NCBI RefSeq assembly: GCF_028682175.1
Contig: NZ_JANHKS010000036.1
Location: forward strand, 1-57,428
Reading direction: 5' to 3'
DNA from: Pseudomonas putida
GTDB taxonomy: Bacteria > Pseudomonadota > Gammaproteobacteria > Pseudomonadales > Pseudomonadaceae
Length of the DNA stretch: 57,428 nucleotides
The position numbers and the translations under genes are program-made. Below, piece by piece: positions 1 to 7,837 of the stretch; the stretch's first letter is position 1; every line of letters starts with the position of its first letter. The notes under the pieces were generated by a model that was given only the letters and a program-made list of their open reading frames with translations, was not told where the DNA came from and ran no database searches.

Positions 1-20
1 GGCAAGCGCGCTCCTACAGG
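1..20. repeat. Half REP element at window edge
   Basis: The first 20 bases are the inverted half of the GTAGGAG...GGGCAAGC-type REP palindrome that recurs across the left part of the window. The other half would lie outside. Confidence 0.7.
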
Positions 21-83
21 TTTGGTGGAATACGCGACAGCCCTTTATAGTTGCCGCCATTGAGCCTTTTTTCGAGACTTGCG

Positions 84-956
84 ATGAGCCAGGAAACGCC
101 GTACATCTTCGATGCGACCACCGCCACTTTCGATCAGTTGGTTATCGAAAACTCCTTTCACAAACCCGTGCTGGTGGATTTCTGGGCCGAGTGGTGCGCG
201 CCGTGCAAGGTGCTGATGCCGCTGCTGCAACAGATCGCCGAGAGCTACCAGGGCGAGCTGCTGCTGGCCAAGGTCGACTGCGATGCCGAGCAGGACATCG
301 TCGGCCGCTTCGGCATTCGCAGCCTGCCGACCGTGGTGCTGTTCAAGGACGGCCAGCCGGTTGACGGCTTTGCCGGTGCGCAGCCTGAATCGGAAATCCG
401 CAAACTGCTCGAACCCCATGTGCAAATGCCGCCACCGGCTGCGGGCGATCCCTTGCAGACCGCCCAGGCGATGTTCGCCGAGAGCCATTTCGCGGAAGCG
501 GAAGCGGTGCTGCAGACCATTCTCACCGAAGACAACACCAACGCTGCCGCGCTGATTCTGTACGCGCGCTGCCTGGCTGAACGTGGTGAACTGGCTGAAG
601 CGCGGACTGTGCTGGATGCGGTCAAGGGCGACGAGCACAAGGCAGCGCTGGCCGGTGCCAAGGCGCAACTGACCTTCCTGGGTGAAGCGAAAGTCCTGCC
701 GGACGCAGCTGACCTCAAGACCCGCCTTGCGCAAAACCCGCAGGACGATGAAGCCGTGTACCAATTGGCGATTCACCAGCTTTCGCGCCAGCAGTACGAA
801 GCTGCGCTGGACGGCCTGTTGAAGCTGTTCATCCGCAACCGCAACTACAACGAAGGCCAGCCGCACAAGACGCTGCTGCAGGTGTTCGATCTGCTGGGCA
901 ACGACCACCCGCTGGTCACCACCTACCGCCGCAAGCTGTTTGCTGCGCTGTATTGA
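84..956 (+). CDS. cnoX: CnoX/YbbN-like thioredoxin-TPR co-chaperone
   Basis: A 290-residue cytoplasmic protein. Residues 1-110 form a thioredoxin fold with the motif WCAPC (Cys38 and Cys41). The rest is helical with TPR-like repeats and ends in the YbbN-type C-terminal region (LFIRNRNYNEG). E. coli CnoX (YbbN) is about 284 residues; it protects unfolded proteins from oxidation and hands them to GroEL or DnaK. The E. coli protein lacks a full CXXC motif, whereas this one keeps both cysteines, so it could also act as a reductase. The ATG at 84 is preferred over a TTG at 51 because the family starts close to the thioredoxin fold. The gene stands alone and is followed by a REP pair. It corresponds to PA4061 in the PAO1 order. 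Confidence 0.88.
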   Translation: MSQETPYIFDATTATFDQLVIENSFHKPVLVDFWAEWCAPCKVLMPLLQQIAESYQGELLLAKVDCDAEQDIVGRFGIRSLPTVVLFKDGQPVDGFAGAQPESEIRKLLEPHVQMPPPAAGDPLQTAQAMFAESHFAEAEAVLQTILTEDNTNAAALILYARCLAERGELAEARTVLDAVKGDEHKAALAGAKAQLTFLGEAKVLPDAADLKTRLAQNPQDDEAVYQLAIHQLSRQQYEAALDGLLKLFIRNRNYNEGQPHKTLLQVFDLLGNDHPLVTTYRRKLFAALY

Positions 957-970
957 GATGCACTCAACCT

Positions 971-1061
971 TGTAGGAGTGAGCTTGCTCGCGATTGCGTT
1001 GTCCCAGACGAACAATTTGCGTCTGATACACCGCCATCGCGAGCAAGCTCACTCCTACAGG
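971..1061. repeat. REP pair (REPIN), AGTGAGCTTGCTCGCGA variant
   Basis: Two REP units face each other: GTAGGAGTGAGCTTGCTCGCGA near 972 and its inverted copy ending at about 1060, about 40 bases apart. It lies between two convergent genes, so the folded transcript may also shield both 3' ends. Confidence 0.9.
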
Positions 1062-1091
1062 GGAAACGGTGTGCATAAGCCCCAAAAAGAT

Positions 1092-1445
1092 TCAGGATTC
1101 AACCCAGTAATACTCCGGCGCATCGCCATGGCTCTCGACCCTGACGTTGGCGCTGTGGCGCATGCGCACCATCAGGCGCTTGCCCGCCGCCGTGCTGCCC
1201 GCCAACCCTTCAAGCTGCCCCAGCAGATCCGGCCCGCTCAAATGCCCGGCCTTGCGCAGCAGTTCCTGGGCGATGTCCCACGCGGCATCGTTGCGGCTGG
1301 CCAGCGGCTTGGCGACAGGGTCAGCCGCAGGTTTGTTCTCTGCCTGGACGCCGAGCTGCGCGCCCAGTTTGGCCCAATCGCTGTCGTCCATTTCCACAGT
1401 CAGATCCACCGGCACATCGCCAACGGTTCCACGGATTCGCAACAT
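1092..1445 (-). CDS. Conserved Pseudomonas hypothetical protein
   Basis: A 117-residue soluble protein with no signal peptide or membrane segment. It begins MLRIRGTVGDVPVDLTVEMD, has an acidic N-terminal half and a basic Arg-rich stretch near the end (GKRLMVRMRHS). The ATG at 1445 is chosen because an AGAGGA ribosome site lies just upstream; a longer reading to 1505 has no such site. I do not recognise a functional domain. Its place next to the thioredoxin gene matches PA4062 in the PAO1 order. Confidence 0.7.
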   Translation of the reverse strand: MLRIRGTVGDVPVDLTVEMDDSDWAKLGAQLGVQAENKPAADPVAKPLASRNDAAWDIAQELLRKAGHLSGPDLLGQLEGLAGSTAAGKRLMVRMRHSANVRVESHGDAPEYYWVES

Positions 1446-1510
1446 TTTGTGTGTCCTCTGATTGGCGGTGTGGCATGGTCCCACAGGATTCGCGGCAGAC
1501 GCCATTACCC

Positions 1511-1597
1511 GTAGGAGCGCGCTTGCCCGCGATTGCGGTGGGTCAGCAACACAGATGTGGATGAAAGAACGCCGTCGCGGGCAAGCACGCTCCTACA
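1511..1597. repeat. REP pair (REPIN), GCGCGCTTGCCCGCGA variant
   Basis: GTAGGAGCGCGCTTGCCCGC at 1511 is mirrored by an inverted copy ending at 1597. It lies just upstream of the Zur-like operator, between two divergent genes. Confidence 0.9.
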
Positions 1598-1634
1598 AGT
1601 GCCTATCGAAAAAGTTAAGAAACGCCAACAAATA

Positions 1635-1656
1635 TTGTTATAAGATTACATAACAA
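1635..1656 (+). promoter_or_regulatory. Candidate Zur operator
   Basis: An interrupted palindrome with perfect 7-base arms TTGTTAT and ATAACAA separated by 8 bases, in a locally AT-rich stretch 27 bases before the ZrgA start. It resembles the gamma-proteobacterial Zur box (GTTATA...TATAAC). The next gene encodes a zinc-linked family, which supports the reading. Binding itself is inferred. Confidence 0.72.
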
Positions 1657-1683
1657 TTTTCTAACACTTCTCCGGAGCCCTCC

Positions 1684-2250
1684 ATGCGTCGTCTGTTACT
1701 CGCCCTGCCCTTCGCGTTGCTGCCGCTGACCTTCGCCCACGCTGCTGACGAACATGACCACGATCATGAGCATGGCAGCCTCGGCGCGCATGTGCATGGC
1801 GTTGCGCGTCTGGACCTGGCGCTCGATGGCCGCACGCTGGAGCTGGAACTGGATACCCCGGCCATGAACATCGTCGGCTTCGAGCACGCGGCAACCACCG
1901 ATGCCGACAAGATGAAACTGGCGCTGGCCCGCGAAACCCTGCTCAAGCCCCATGGCCTGTTCAGCATTCCGGAAGCCGCAGGTTGCACTGTGGTCAAGGC
2001 GAAGCTGGAAAGCCCGCTGTTCGGTGACAAGGACGACGACGGCGATGCCGACGAACATGAGCACGAGCACAGCGAAATCCACGGCCACTACCAGTTCACC
2101 TGTAGCGTGCCTGCGGTGTTGAACAAGCTGGACCTGACCCAGCTGTTCACCAGCTTCCCGGCGACCCAGACCATCCAGGTTCAACTGGTCACGCCAAAAC
2201 GCCAGATGGGCGCAGAAGTGCGTCCGAGCAACCCAGTGGTCAAGTTCTGA
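1684..2250 (+). CDS. ZrgA/DUF2796 His-rich periplasmic zinc-regulated protein
   Basis: A 188-residue exported protein. Residues 1-20 are a signal peptide ending AHA. Two His/Asp/Glu clusters, at about 22-31 (DEHDHDHEHG) and 119-132 (around DEHEHEHSEIHGH), are likely to bind divalent metal. This layout is typical of the ZrgA/DUF2796 family, whose Vibrio member is Zur-repressed and helps zinc uptake. A GGAG ribosome site precedes the ATG. It is the first gene of a tight unit with an ABC transporter, and the Zur-like box upstream implies induction under zinc starvation. The exact role, zinc carrier or partner of the ABC machine, is inferred. It matches PA4063 in the PAO1 order. Confidence 0.88.
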   Translation: MRRLLLALPFALLPLTFAHAADEHDHDHEHGSLGAHVHGVARLDLALDGRTLELELDTPAMNIVGFEHAATTDADKMKLALARETLLKPHGLFSIPEAAGCTVVKAKLESPLFGDKDDDGDADEHEHEHSEIHGHYQFTCSVPAVLNKLDLTQLFTSFPATQTIQVQLVTPKRQMGAEVRPSNPVVKF

Positions 2251-2252
2251 AC

Positions 2253-2963
2253 ATGACCCAGGCGCTTATCGAACTGTCCGATCTGGGCTTTGCCTGGCCC
2301 GGTCATGAGCCGCTGCTGGACATTCCTGCGTTTCGCCTGGAACCGGGCGAAACCCTGTTCCTCAAGGGCCCCAGCGGCAGTGGCAAAACCACGTTGCTGG
2401 GCCTGTTGGGCGGTGTGCAGAAACCTGATCGTGGCAGCATCCGCCTGCTCGGTCAGGAACTGGCGCAGTTGTCGGCGGGCGCTCGCGACCGCTTTCGCGT
2501 CGATCACACCGGTTACATTTTCCAGCAATTCAATTTGCTGCCGTTTCTGTCGGTGCGGGAAAACGTCGAGCTGCCCTGCCACTTCTCAAAGCTGCGTGCG
2601 CAGCGGGCGACCCAGCGCCACGGCAGCGTCGTTCAGGCCGCCGCCACCCTGCTCGCTCACCTGGGTCTGAAAGATCCGGCGTTGCTGGGGCGTCGTGCCG
2701 ATTCCCTGTCCATTGGCCAGCAGCAGCGTGTCGCTGCAGCCCGTGCGCTGATCGGCCAGCCGGAACTGGTGATCGCCGACGAGCCCACCTCAGCGCTCGA
2801 CGCCGATGCCCGCGAGGCATTCATTCAGCTCCTGTTCGCCGAATGCCGCGAGGCCGGTGCCAGCCTGTTGTTCGTCAGCCACGATCAGAGCCTGGCGCCG
2901 CTGTTCGACCGCAACCTGTCGCTGGCCGAACTCAATCGCGCCGCCGTCGCCCCAGAGGTTTGA
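2253..2963 (+). CDS. ABC transporter ATP-binding protein (LolD/MacB type)
   Basis: A 236-residue cytoplasmic ATPase. Walker A is GPSGSGKT (39-46), the signature is LSIGQQQR (starting at 152) and Walker B is LVIADEP (172-178), followed by an H-loop in VSHD. Q-loop FQQFNLLPFL is of the LolD/MacB/FtsE type. The gene starts 2 bases after the ZrgA stop and its own stop is 1 base before the permease start, so the three are surely co-translated. With the adjacent FtsX-like permease it would form a mechanotransmission-type ABC complex rather than a classical importer. The substrate is unknown; the zinc link comes only from the context. Confidence 0.93.
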   Translation: MTQALIELSDLGFAWPGHEPLLDIPAFRLEPGETLFLKGPSGSGKTTLLGLLGGVQKPDRGSIRLLGQELAQLSAGARDRFRVDHTGYIFQQFNLLPFLSVRENVELPCHFSKLRAQRATQRHGSVVQAAATLLAHLGLKDPALLGRRADSLSIGQQQRVAAARALIGQPELVIADEPTSALDADAREAFIQLLFAECREAGASLLFVSHDQSLAPLFDRNLSLAELNRAAVAPEV

Positions 2964-2964
2964 G

Positions 2965-4230
2965 ATGTATCTTCTTCGCCTGGCGCTGGCCAGCCTCGCC
3001 AACCGCCGTTTCACCGCCTTTCTCACCGCATTCGCCATTGCCCTGTCGGTCTGCCTGCTGCTGGCAGTGGAACGGGTGCGCACCGAAGCCCGTGCCAGCT
3101 TCGCCAGCACCATCAGCGGCACGGACCTGATCGTCGGTGCCCGTTCCGGCTCGGTGAACCTGCTGCTGTATTCGGTGTTCCGCATCGGCAACGCCACCAA
3201 CAACATTCGTTGGGACAGCTTCGAACACTTTGCGGGCAGCAAGCAGGTGAAGTGGGCGATCCCGATTTCCCTGGGCGACAGCCATCGCGGCTATCGCGTC
3301 ATGGGCACCACCGAAGCCTATTTCGAGCACTACCAATATGGCCGCCAGCAGCATCTGGAGCTGGCTGATGGGCGCCCTTTCGCCACCGATCCGTTCGAAG
3401 TGGTGCTCGGTGCCGAAGTCGCCGAGGCCCTGCACTACAAACTCGGCGACAAGCTGGTACTGGCCCACGGCGTGGCGACGGTGAGCCTGGTCAAGCATGA
3501 CGACAAGCCCTTCACCGTGGTCGGAATTCTCAAGCGCACCGGTACACCGGTGGACCGCACGCTGCACATCAGCCTGGGCGGCATGGAAGCGATTCACATC
3601 GACTGGCACAACGGCGTTCCCGCCCAGGGCGCCGGGCGTATCAGCGCCGATCAGGCGCGCAACATGGACCTGACGCCCACGGCCATCACCGCTTTCATGC
3701 TCGGCTTGAACAGCAAGATTTCGACCTTCGCCTTGCAGCGTGAGATCAACGAATTCCGCGGCGAACCGATGCTGGCGATCCTGCCCGGCGTGGCGCTGCA
3801 AGAGTTGTGGAGCCTGATGGGTACGGCGGAAAAAGCCCTGTTCGTGATCTCTCTGTTCGTGGTGCTGACCGGCCTGATCGGCATGCTCACGGCCATCCTG
3901 ACCAGCCTCAACGAGCGCCGGCGCGAGATGGCGATTCTGCGCTCAGTGGGCGCCAGGCCCTGGCATGTCGCAAGCCTGCTGGTTCTGGAAGCCTTCGCCC
4001 TGGCGCTGGCAGGCTCGGTGAGCGGGCTGGCGCTGCTGTACATCGGCATCGCGGCGGCGCAGGGTTACGTGCAGGCCAACTATGGCCTGTACTTGCCGCT
4101 GTCGCTGCCGAGCACCTATGAATGGACGCTGTTGGGCGGCATTCTGTGCGCGGCGCTGTTGATGGGCACCGTGCCTGCGTGGCGCGCCTATCGCCAGTCG
4201 TTGTCCGACGGTTTGTCGATTCGTCTGTGA
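2965..4230 (+). CDS. FtsX/MacB-type ABC permease
   Basis: A 421-residue inner-membrane protein with the MacB/LolC/FtsX layout: one N-terminal membrane segment (about 15-35), a large periplasmic domain (about 40-285), then three membrane segments (about 288-310, 335-365, 389-406). The conserved cytoplasmic loop NERRREMAILRSVGA follows the second segment. The start ATG is 1 base after the stop of the ATPase gene. No periplasmic adaptor (MacA type) or TolC-like gene is nearby, so it probably works on a periplasmic or lipoprotein substrate rather than as a tripartite exporter. Matches PA4065 in the PAO1 order. Confidence 0.92.
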   Translation: MYLLRLALASLANRRFTAFLTAFAIALSVCLLLAVERVRTEARASFASTISGTDLIVGARSGSVNLLLYSVFRIGNATNNIRWDSFEHFAGSKQVKWAIPISLGDSHRGYRVMGTTEAYFEHYQYGRQQHLELADGRPFATDPFEVVLGAEVAEALHYKLGDKLVLAHGVATVSLVKHDDKPFTVVGILKRTGTPVDRTLHISLGGMEAIHIDWHNGVPAQGAGRISADQARNMDLTPTAITAFMLGLNSKISTFALQREINEFRGEPMLAILPGVALQELWSLMGTAEKALFVISLFVVLTGLIGMLTAILTSLNERRREMAILRSVGARPWHVASLLVLEAFALALAGSVSGLALLYIGIAAAQGYVQANYGLYLPLSLPSTYEWTLLGGILCAALLMGTVPAWRAYRQSLSDGLSIRL

Positions 4231-4240
4231 GGGTATGTTG

Positions 4241-4774
4241 ATGCGCAGGTGCTGGATGCTGATGGGCGCGGTTCTGTCGATGCTGGTCGCGACCTCGGCG
4301 TGGGCGCAGGACGTGCGGGTGCTGACCTGGCAGGAGATGATCCCGCCCGACGCGCCGCCGGTGAAGCTCATCACCGCGCCGATCCACGACCTGTCGAAAA
4401 TGGCCGACACCCTGTCAGTGGAATCCGCGCCCGCCGCACACCAATTGGCGCCCCACGCGCCGGTTGTCAAGGCGCTGGACGGCCAGATGGTGCGGCTGCC
4501 GGGGTACATCGTGCCGCTGGAAGTCAGTGAAGAAGGCCGCGTGATCGAGTTTCTGCTGGTGCCGTACTTCGGCGCCTGTATTCACGTCCCGCCACCGCCA
4601 CCGAACCAGATCGTGCACGTCACCAGTGAGCTGGGGGTGAAGGTGGACGAGCTGTACCAGCCGTACTGGATCGAAGGGCCGATACAGGTCAAGGCGTCCA
4701 GCAGCGAACTGGCCGATGCCGGGTATCAGATGGAAGCGGACAAGATTCTGGTGTACGAACTGCCTGATCAGTAG
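4241..4774 (+). CDS. DUF3299 periplasmic protein
   Basis: A 177-residue exported protein with a signal peptide (residues 1-22, ending TSAWA). The mature part contains the DUF3299 core: GYIVPLE, then FLLVPYFGACIHVPPPPPNQ, with Cys and His close together. The ATG at 4241 is chosen over one at 4235 because the GAGGG ribosome site at 4229-4233 leaves 7 bases before it and only 1 before the other. It is the last gene of the zinc-linked unit. The Cys/His motif could bind metal, but the family's function is not known to me. Matches PA4066 in the PAO1 order. Confidence 0.85.
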   Translation: MRRCWMLMGAVLSMLVATSAWAQDVRVLTWQEMIPPDAPPVKLITAPIHDLSKMADTLSVESAPAAHQLAPHAPVVKALDGQMVRLPGYIVPLEVSEEGRVIEFLLVPYFGACIHVPPPPPNQIVHVTSELGVKVDELYQPYWIEGPIQVKASSSELADAGYQMEADKILVYELPDQ

Positions 4775-4799
4775 GTCCAGATGCTCTTCGTTTGGGTGA

Positions 4800-4872
4800 C
4801 CGTCATCGCGAGCAAGCTCACTCCTACAGGGGAGCGCGGTCAGTTGCAGGAGTGAGCTTGCTCGCGATAAGG
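4800..4872. repeat. REP pair in tail-to-tail orientation
   Basis: CATCGCGAGCAAGCTCACTCCTAC is followed after a short spacer by GGAGTGAGCTTGCTCGCGA, the reverse arrangement of the pair at 971-1061. It sits between the DUF3299 gene and the oprG promoter region. Confidence 0.85.
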
Positions 4873-4887
4873 CTAATCGCGCTTTCG

Positions 4888-4901
4888 TTGAGCCAGGTCA
4901 A
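4888..4901 (+). promoter_or_regulatory. Candidate ANR (FNR-type) box before oprG
   Basis: TTGAG-CCAG-GTCAA fits the TTGA-N6-TCAA frame of the ANR/FNR box and lies 64 bases before the oprG ATG. OmpW-family genes are known FNR/ANR targets in E. coli and P. aeruginosa. The inner bases (G and G instead of T and A) deviate from the best consensus. Confidence 0.55.
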
Positions 4902-4964
4902 AACCCCTGTTCCAGACGCTTCGTAACATAAGGCATCCCTTTTTAATGCCTTTACGGAGCCCCC

Positions 4965-5648
4965 ATGAACAAGTCTCTCCTCGGCGCGCCGCTCGTTGCG
5001 CTCGCTCTACTTGCCCCTGTCGCCGAGGCGCACCAGACCGGCGACATCATCGTGCGCGCCGGTGCCGCGCGTGTCGTTCCCAACGAAGACAGCGGCAACC
5101 TGAAACTGGACGGCACCAAGGTCGCCGGCACCAAAGCCACTGCTGACAACTCGACGCAACTGGGCCTGACTTTCGCCTACATGCTCAGCGACCACTTGGG
5201 TCTGGAACTGCTCGCCGCCACGCCGTTCAGCCACACCATCGGCGTCAAAGGCCTCGGCCCGGGCCTGGACGGCAAGCTGGCGGACGTCAAGCAACTGCCG
5301 CCGACCCTGTCGCTGCAGTACTACCCGATGGACAGTTCGTCGAAGTTTCAGCCCTACGCCGGCATCGGCCTGAACTACACCAAATTCTTCAACAACGACC
5401 TCACCGGCGAGCGCAAGCAGCAGGGCTTCAGCAACCTGAAACTCAAGGACTCGGTAGGCCTGGCCGGGCAGATCGGCATGGATTACATGCTCACCGACCG
5501 CGTCATGCTCAACGCCTCGATCTGGTACATCGACATCGACACCAAGGCCACCGTCGACGGCCCGTCCGCCTTGAGCGTGGGCAAGACCAAGGTGGACGTG
5601 GACATTGATCCGTGGGTCTACATGGTGGGGTTGGGTTACAAGTTCTGA
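4965..5648 (+). CDS. oprG: OmpW-family outer-membrane protein OprG
   Basis: A 227-residue protein with a signal peptide (about 1-22, ending AEA). The mature protein has the amphipathic beta strands of the eight-stranded OmpW barrel and ends in YMVGLGYKF with the usual C-terminal Phe. The central FQPYAGIGLNYTKFF segment is typical. OmpW/OprG forms a narrow channel for small hydrophobic or amino-acid-like molecules and responds to oxygen and iron. A GGAG ribosome site precedes the ATG. It is monocistronic: a REP pair lies before the promoter and another after the stop. Matches PA4067. Confidence 0.92.
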   Translation: MNKSLLGAPLVALALLAPVAEAHQTGDIIVRAGAARVVPNEDSGNLKLDGTKVAGTKATADNSTQLGLTFAYMLSDHLGLELLAATPFSHTIGVKGLGPGLDGKLADVKQLPPTLSLQYYPMDSSSKFQPYAGIGLNYTKFFNNDLTGERKQQGFSNLKLKDSVGLAGQIGMDYMLTDRVMLNASIWYIDIDTKATVDGPSALSVGKTKVDVDIDPWVYMVGLGYKF

Positions 5649-5665
5649 CTGGTTGAAATCGACCC

Positions 5666-5757
5666 CGTAGCAGCACGGCTTGCCGGCGGGAGCGGTGAGG
5701 CAGCAACGAATATGCTGTCTGACACACTGCTCCCGCCGGCAAGCCGTGCTGCTATGG
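5666..5757. repeat. REP pair, CGTAGCAGCACGGCTTGCCGGCGGG family
   Basis: A second REP family. The unit CCGTAGCAGCACGGCTTGCC (5666) is mirrored by its inverted copy ending at 5757. It lies between the convergent oprG and epimerase genes and may double as a 3' stabiliser for both. Confidence 0.9.
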
Positions 5758-5767
5758 GAAGAGGAGT

Positions 5768-6697
5768 TCAGCGTCCCAACAGCCGCGCCAAGCCGACTTT
5801 CAAAGGCGTAGGCGTGGCAACCGTGAACCGCTCCAGCAACCTCTGGTTATCCGCCCGGGAATGCTTGATGTCCCCCGAACGCGCCGGCAGGTTGGTCACC
5901 GCAGGCAGATCGCCCACCACCTCGCCAAAGGCCGCCAGCAACTGGTTCAGCGACGTAGTGGCGTTGAGCCCGACGTTGACCGCGCCCTCTTCCACCGAAT
6001 CCTTCTCGAACCCCTGCACCACCAGGTCCACCAGGTCTTCAACGTAGAAGAAATCCCGGGTCTGTTCGCCATCGCCAAACACCGAAATCGGCAGCCCCTT
6101 CTCTGCGCGTTCAGCGAAGATGCTGATCACGCCCGAGTAGGGCGAGGAAGGATCCTGACGCGGGCCGAAGATGTTGAAGAAGCGAAACACCACCGGTTCC
6201 AGCCCGTGCTGACGACGGTAGAAGTCGAAGTAGTACTCACTGGCCAGCTTGTCCGACGCGTAAGGCGTCAGCGGCGCCTTGGGGGTGTCCTCGGTGATGG
6301 CCTGGCCTTCGCCATTGTTGCCATACACCGCCGCACTGGAGGCAAACACCACGCGCTTGATGCCCGCCTGGCGCATGGCCTCGCAGACATTCAGCGTGCC
6401 GATGAAATTGCTCTGGTGCGTCTTGACCGGGTCATCCACCGAGGCCTGCACCGAAGCCACTGCGGCCAGATGCGCCACTGCCTGGCAGCCCACAGCCGCG
6501 CGAGCCACCAGCGCGGCATCGGCGACGTCGCCCTCAATCAGCTCGACTCGCGGGTTGTCCAGCGGCAGGTTGCTGCGCTTGCCGGTGGACAGGTCGTCGA
6601 GCACTCGCACCGCGTATCCCTTGGCCAGCAGGGCGTCGACCAGATGCGAGCCGATGAACCCGGCACCACCGGTGATGAGAACAGGTGCATCAGACAT
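5768..6697 (-). CDS. NAD-dependent epimerase/dehydratase (extended SDR)
   Basis: A 309-residue soluble enzyme. The NAD-binding TGGAGFIG motif is at 9-16, the SSAAVYG stretch at 120-126 and the catalytic pair Tyr146-Lys150 in YASDK. Length and FNIFGPRQDP motif fit the UDP-glucose 4-epimerase / dTDP-glucose dehydratase group. The ATG at 6697 overlaps the stop of the upstream gene by 8 bases, so the two are translationally coupled. It acts on a nucleotide sugar, but which one cannot be told. Matches PA4068. No other polysaccharide genes are nearby, which leaves the pathway open. Confidence 0.87.
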   Translation of the reverse strand: MSDAPVLITGGAGFIGSHLVDALLAKGYAVRVLDDLSTGKRSNLPLDNPRVELIEGDVADAALVARAAVGCQAVAHLAAVASVQASVDDPVKTHQSNFIGTLNVCEAMRQAGIKRVVFASSAAVYGNNGEGQAITEDTPKAPLTPYASDKLASEYYFDFYRRQHGLEPVVFRFFNIFGPRQDPSSPYSGVISIFAERAEKGLPISVFGDGEQTRDFFYVEDLVDLVVQGFEKDSVEEGAVNVGLNATTSLNQLLAAFGEVVGDLPAVTNLPARSGDIKHSRADNQRLLERFTVATPTPLKVGLARLLGR

Positions 6698-7574
6698 GAC
6701 GGTAGTAGCGATCCAGTAGGCTGGGCAAACCGGCACGCCAGGCGCGGGGTTTGATACCAAAGGTATGAAGGATTTTCTTGCAGGCCAGCACTGCGTTCTG
6801 CGGCTCGTCGGTCACGTCGGGGCTGGCGGCGTGGGCCTGGGCGGTGGGTGCCTCGACCTTCAGCTCACGCAGCAGGCGGGCTTCGGTGAGCACCGCCTGG
6901 CCCAGCGCCAGCGGCGTCGTGGCTTCGTGACCGGCGTAGTGATAGGTGCCCCACAGCGGCGCGGCACAATCGAGCTGCTTGAGCACTGAAATGATGACGC
7001 GTGCGGCGTCGTCCACCGGCGTCGGGTTGCCCCGGCGGTCGTCGGCCATCAGGATTTCATCAAGCCGCTCGGCGCGCTCCAGAAAGCGCCCCAGCACGCC
7101 ATCGGCACTGTCATCGAGCAGCCAGCCGAAACGCAGCAGCACATGTTGCGGACAAGTGGCGCGAACGCTCTGCTCGATCCGCCACAACGCCTGGCCGCGG
7201 GCGCCCAGGGGCACGGGTTCGTCTTTTTCGCTGTAGGCGGTCGCGCGCGAGCCATCGAACACTCGGTAGCTGGATGGCTGGAGCAGAACGATATTGTGAT
7301 GCTGGCACAATTCAGCAAGACGCTCGACGGAGCGTTCCTGGTTGTCCAGCCTCTCACTGCTCACATCCTGCGCCTGAAACCAGTCGAAGTAGTAAGCCAG
7401 ATTGATCAAGGCATCCGGGCGGGTGTCATCGAGCAGTTGCGTCAGGCTTGCCGCATCCCAACCGTCTTGCGGTGGACGCGGCGCGAGGAAGCCAATGTCC
7501 TCCTCGGCACCCAGACGGATCAACGCCTGCCCGAGGGCATTCCCACCGCCCAACAGCATAAGGCGCATTCGCAT
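6690..7574 (-). CDS. RmlD-like NAD(P)-binding sugar reductase homolog
   Basis: A 294-residue protein with an N-terminal Rossmann motif LLGGGNALG and RmlD-like features: a QPSSYRVFDG stretch, then the LRFGWLLDD region. It looks like the dTDP-4-dehydrorhamnose reductase superfamily. The classical YxxxK pair is not obvious: at the place where it is expected the sequence reads PLGARGQALWRIEQ, with no Tyr and no Lys. It may therefore be a divergent or non-catalytic partner of the epimerase that follows with an 8-base overlap. The start is uncertain: ATGs at 7574 and 7568 and a TTG at 7604 are possible and none has a strong ribosome site. Matches PA4069. Confidence 0.72.
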   Translation of the reverse strand: MRMRLMLLGGGNALGQALIRLGAEEDIGFLAPRPPQDGWDAASLTQLLDDTRPDALINLAYYFDWFQAQDVSSERLDNQERSVERLAELCQHHNIVLLQPSSYRVFDGSRATAYSEKDEPVPLGARGQALWRIEQSVRATCPQHVLLRFGWLLDDSADGVLGRFLERAERLDEILMADDRRGNPTPVDDAARVIISVLKQLDCAAPLWGTYHYAGHEATTPLALGQAVLTEARLLRELKVEAPTAQAHAASPDVTDEPQNAVLACKKILHTFGIKPRAWRAGLPSLLDRYYRHV

Positions 7575-7686
7575 AGAGTCAGCAGGCTCGGTCCTGGAAA
7601 TCAATTAGAAAAATAGGTGAAAAACGGCCGCAAACATAGCACGTTGTAGCAGTTTCGCCCAACAACCGGGCCTTGGCCTCTTGGAC

Positions 7687-7777
7687 TGTAGGAGCGCGCT
7701 TGCCCGCGACTGCGTTTCTCCAGCCATCAATACATTGACTGATACAACGCCGTCGCGGGCAAGCGCGCTCCTGCAGA
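7687..7777. repeat. REP pair, GCGCGCTTGCCCGCGA variant
   Basis: TGTAGGAGCGCGCTTGCCCG at 7687 and its inverted copy ending at 7777, placed between the divergent RmlD-like gene and the lhr helicase gene. Confidence 0.9.
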
Positions 7778-7837
7778 AGGCGTGACACCGATCACAGGGA
7801 CTTGCATCTGTCGCCCGGTGCCCGCATAAACTCATTC

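Noticed and set aside
978..1514. Open frame on the plus strand covering the REP pair and the antisense of the small conserved gene
   Set aside because: It starts inside the REP and runs opposite the better supported minus-strand gene with its ribosome site.
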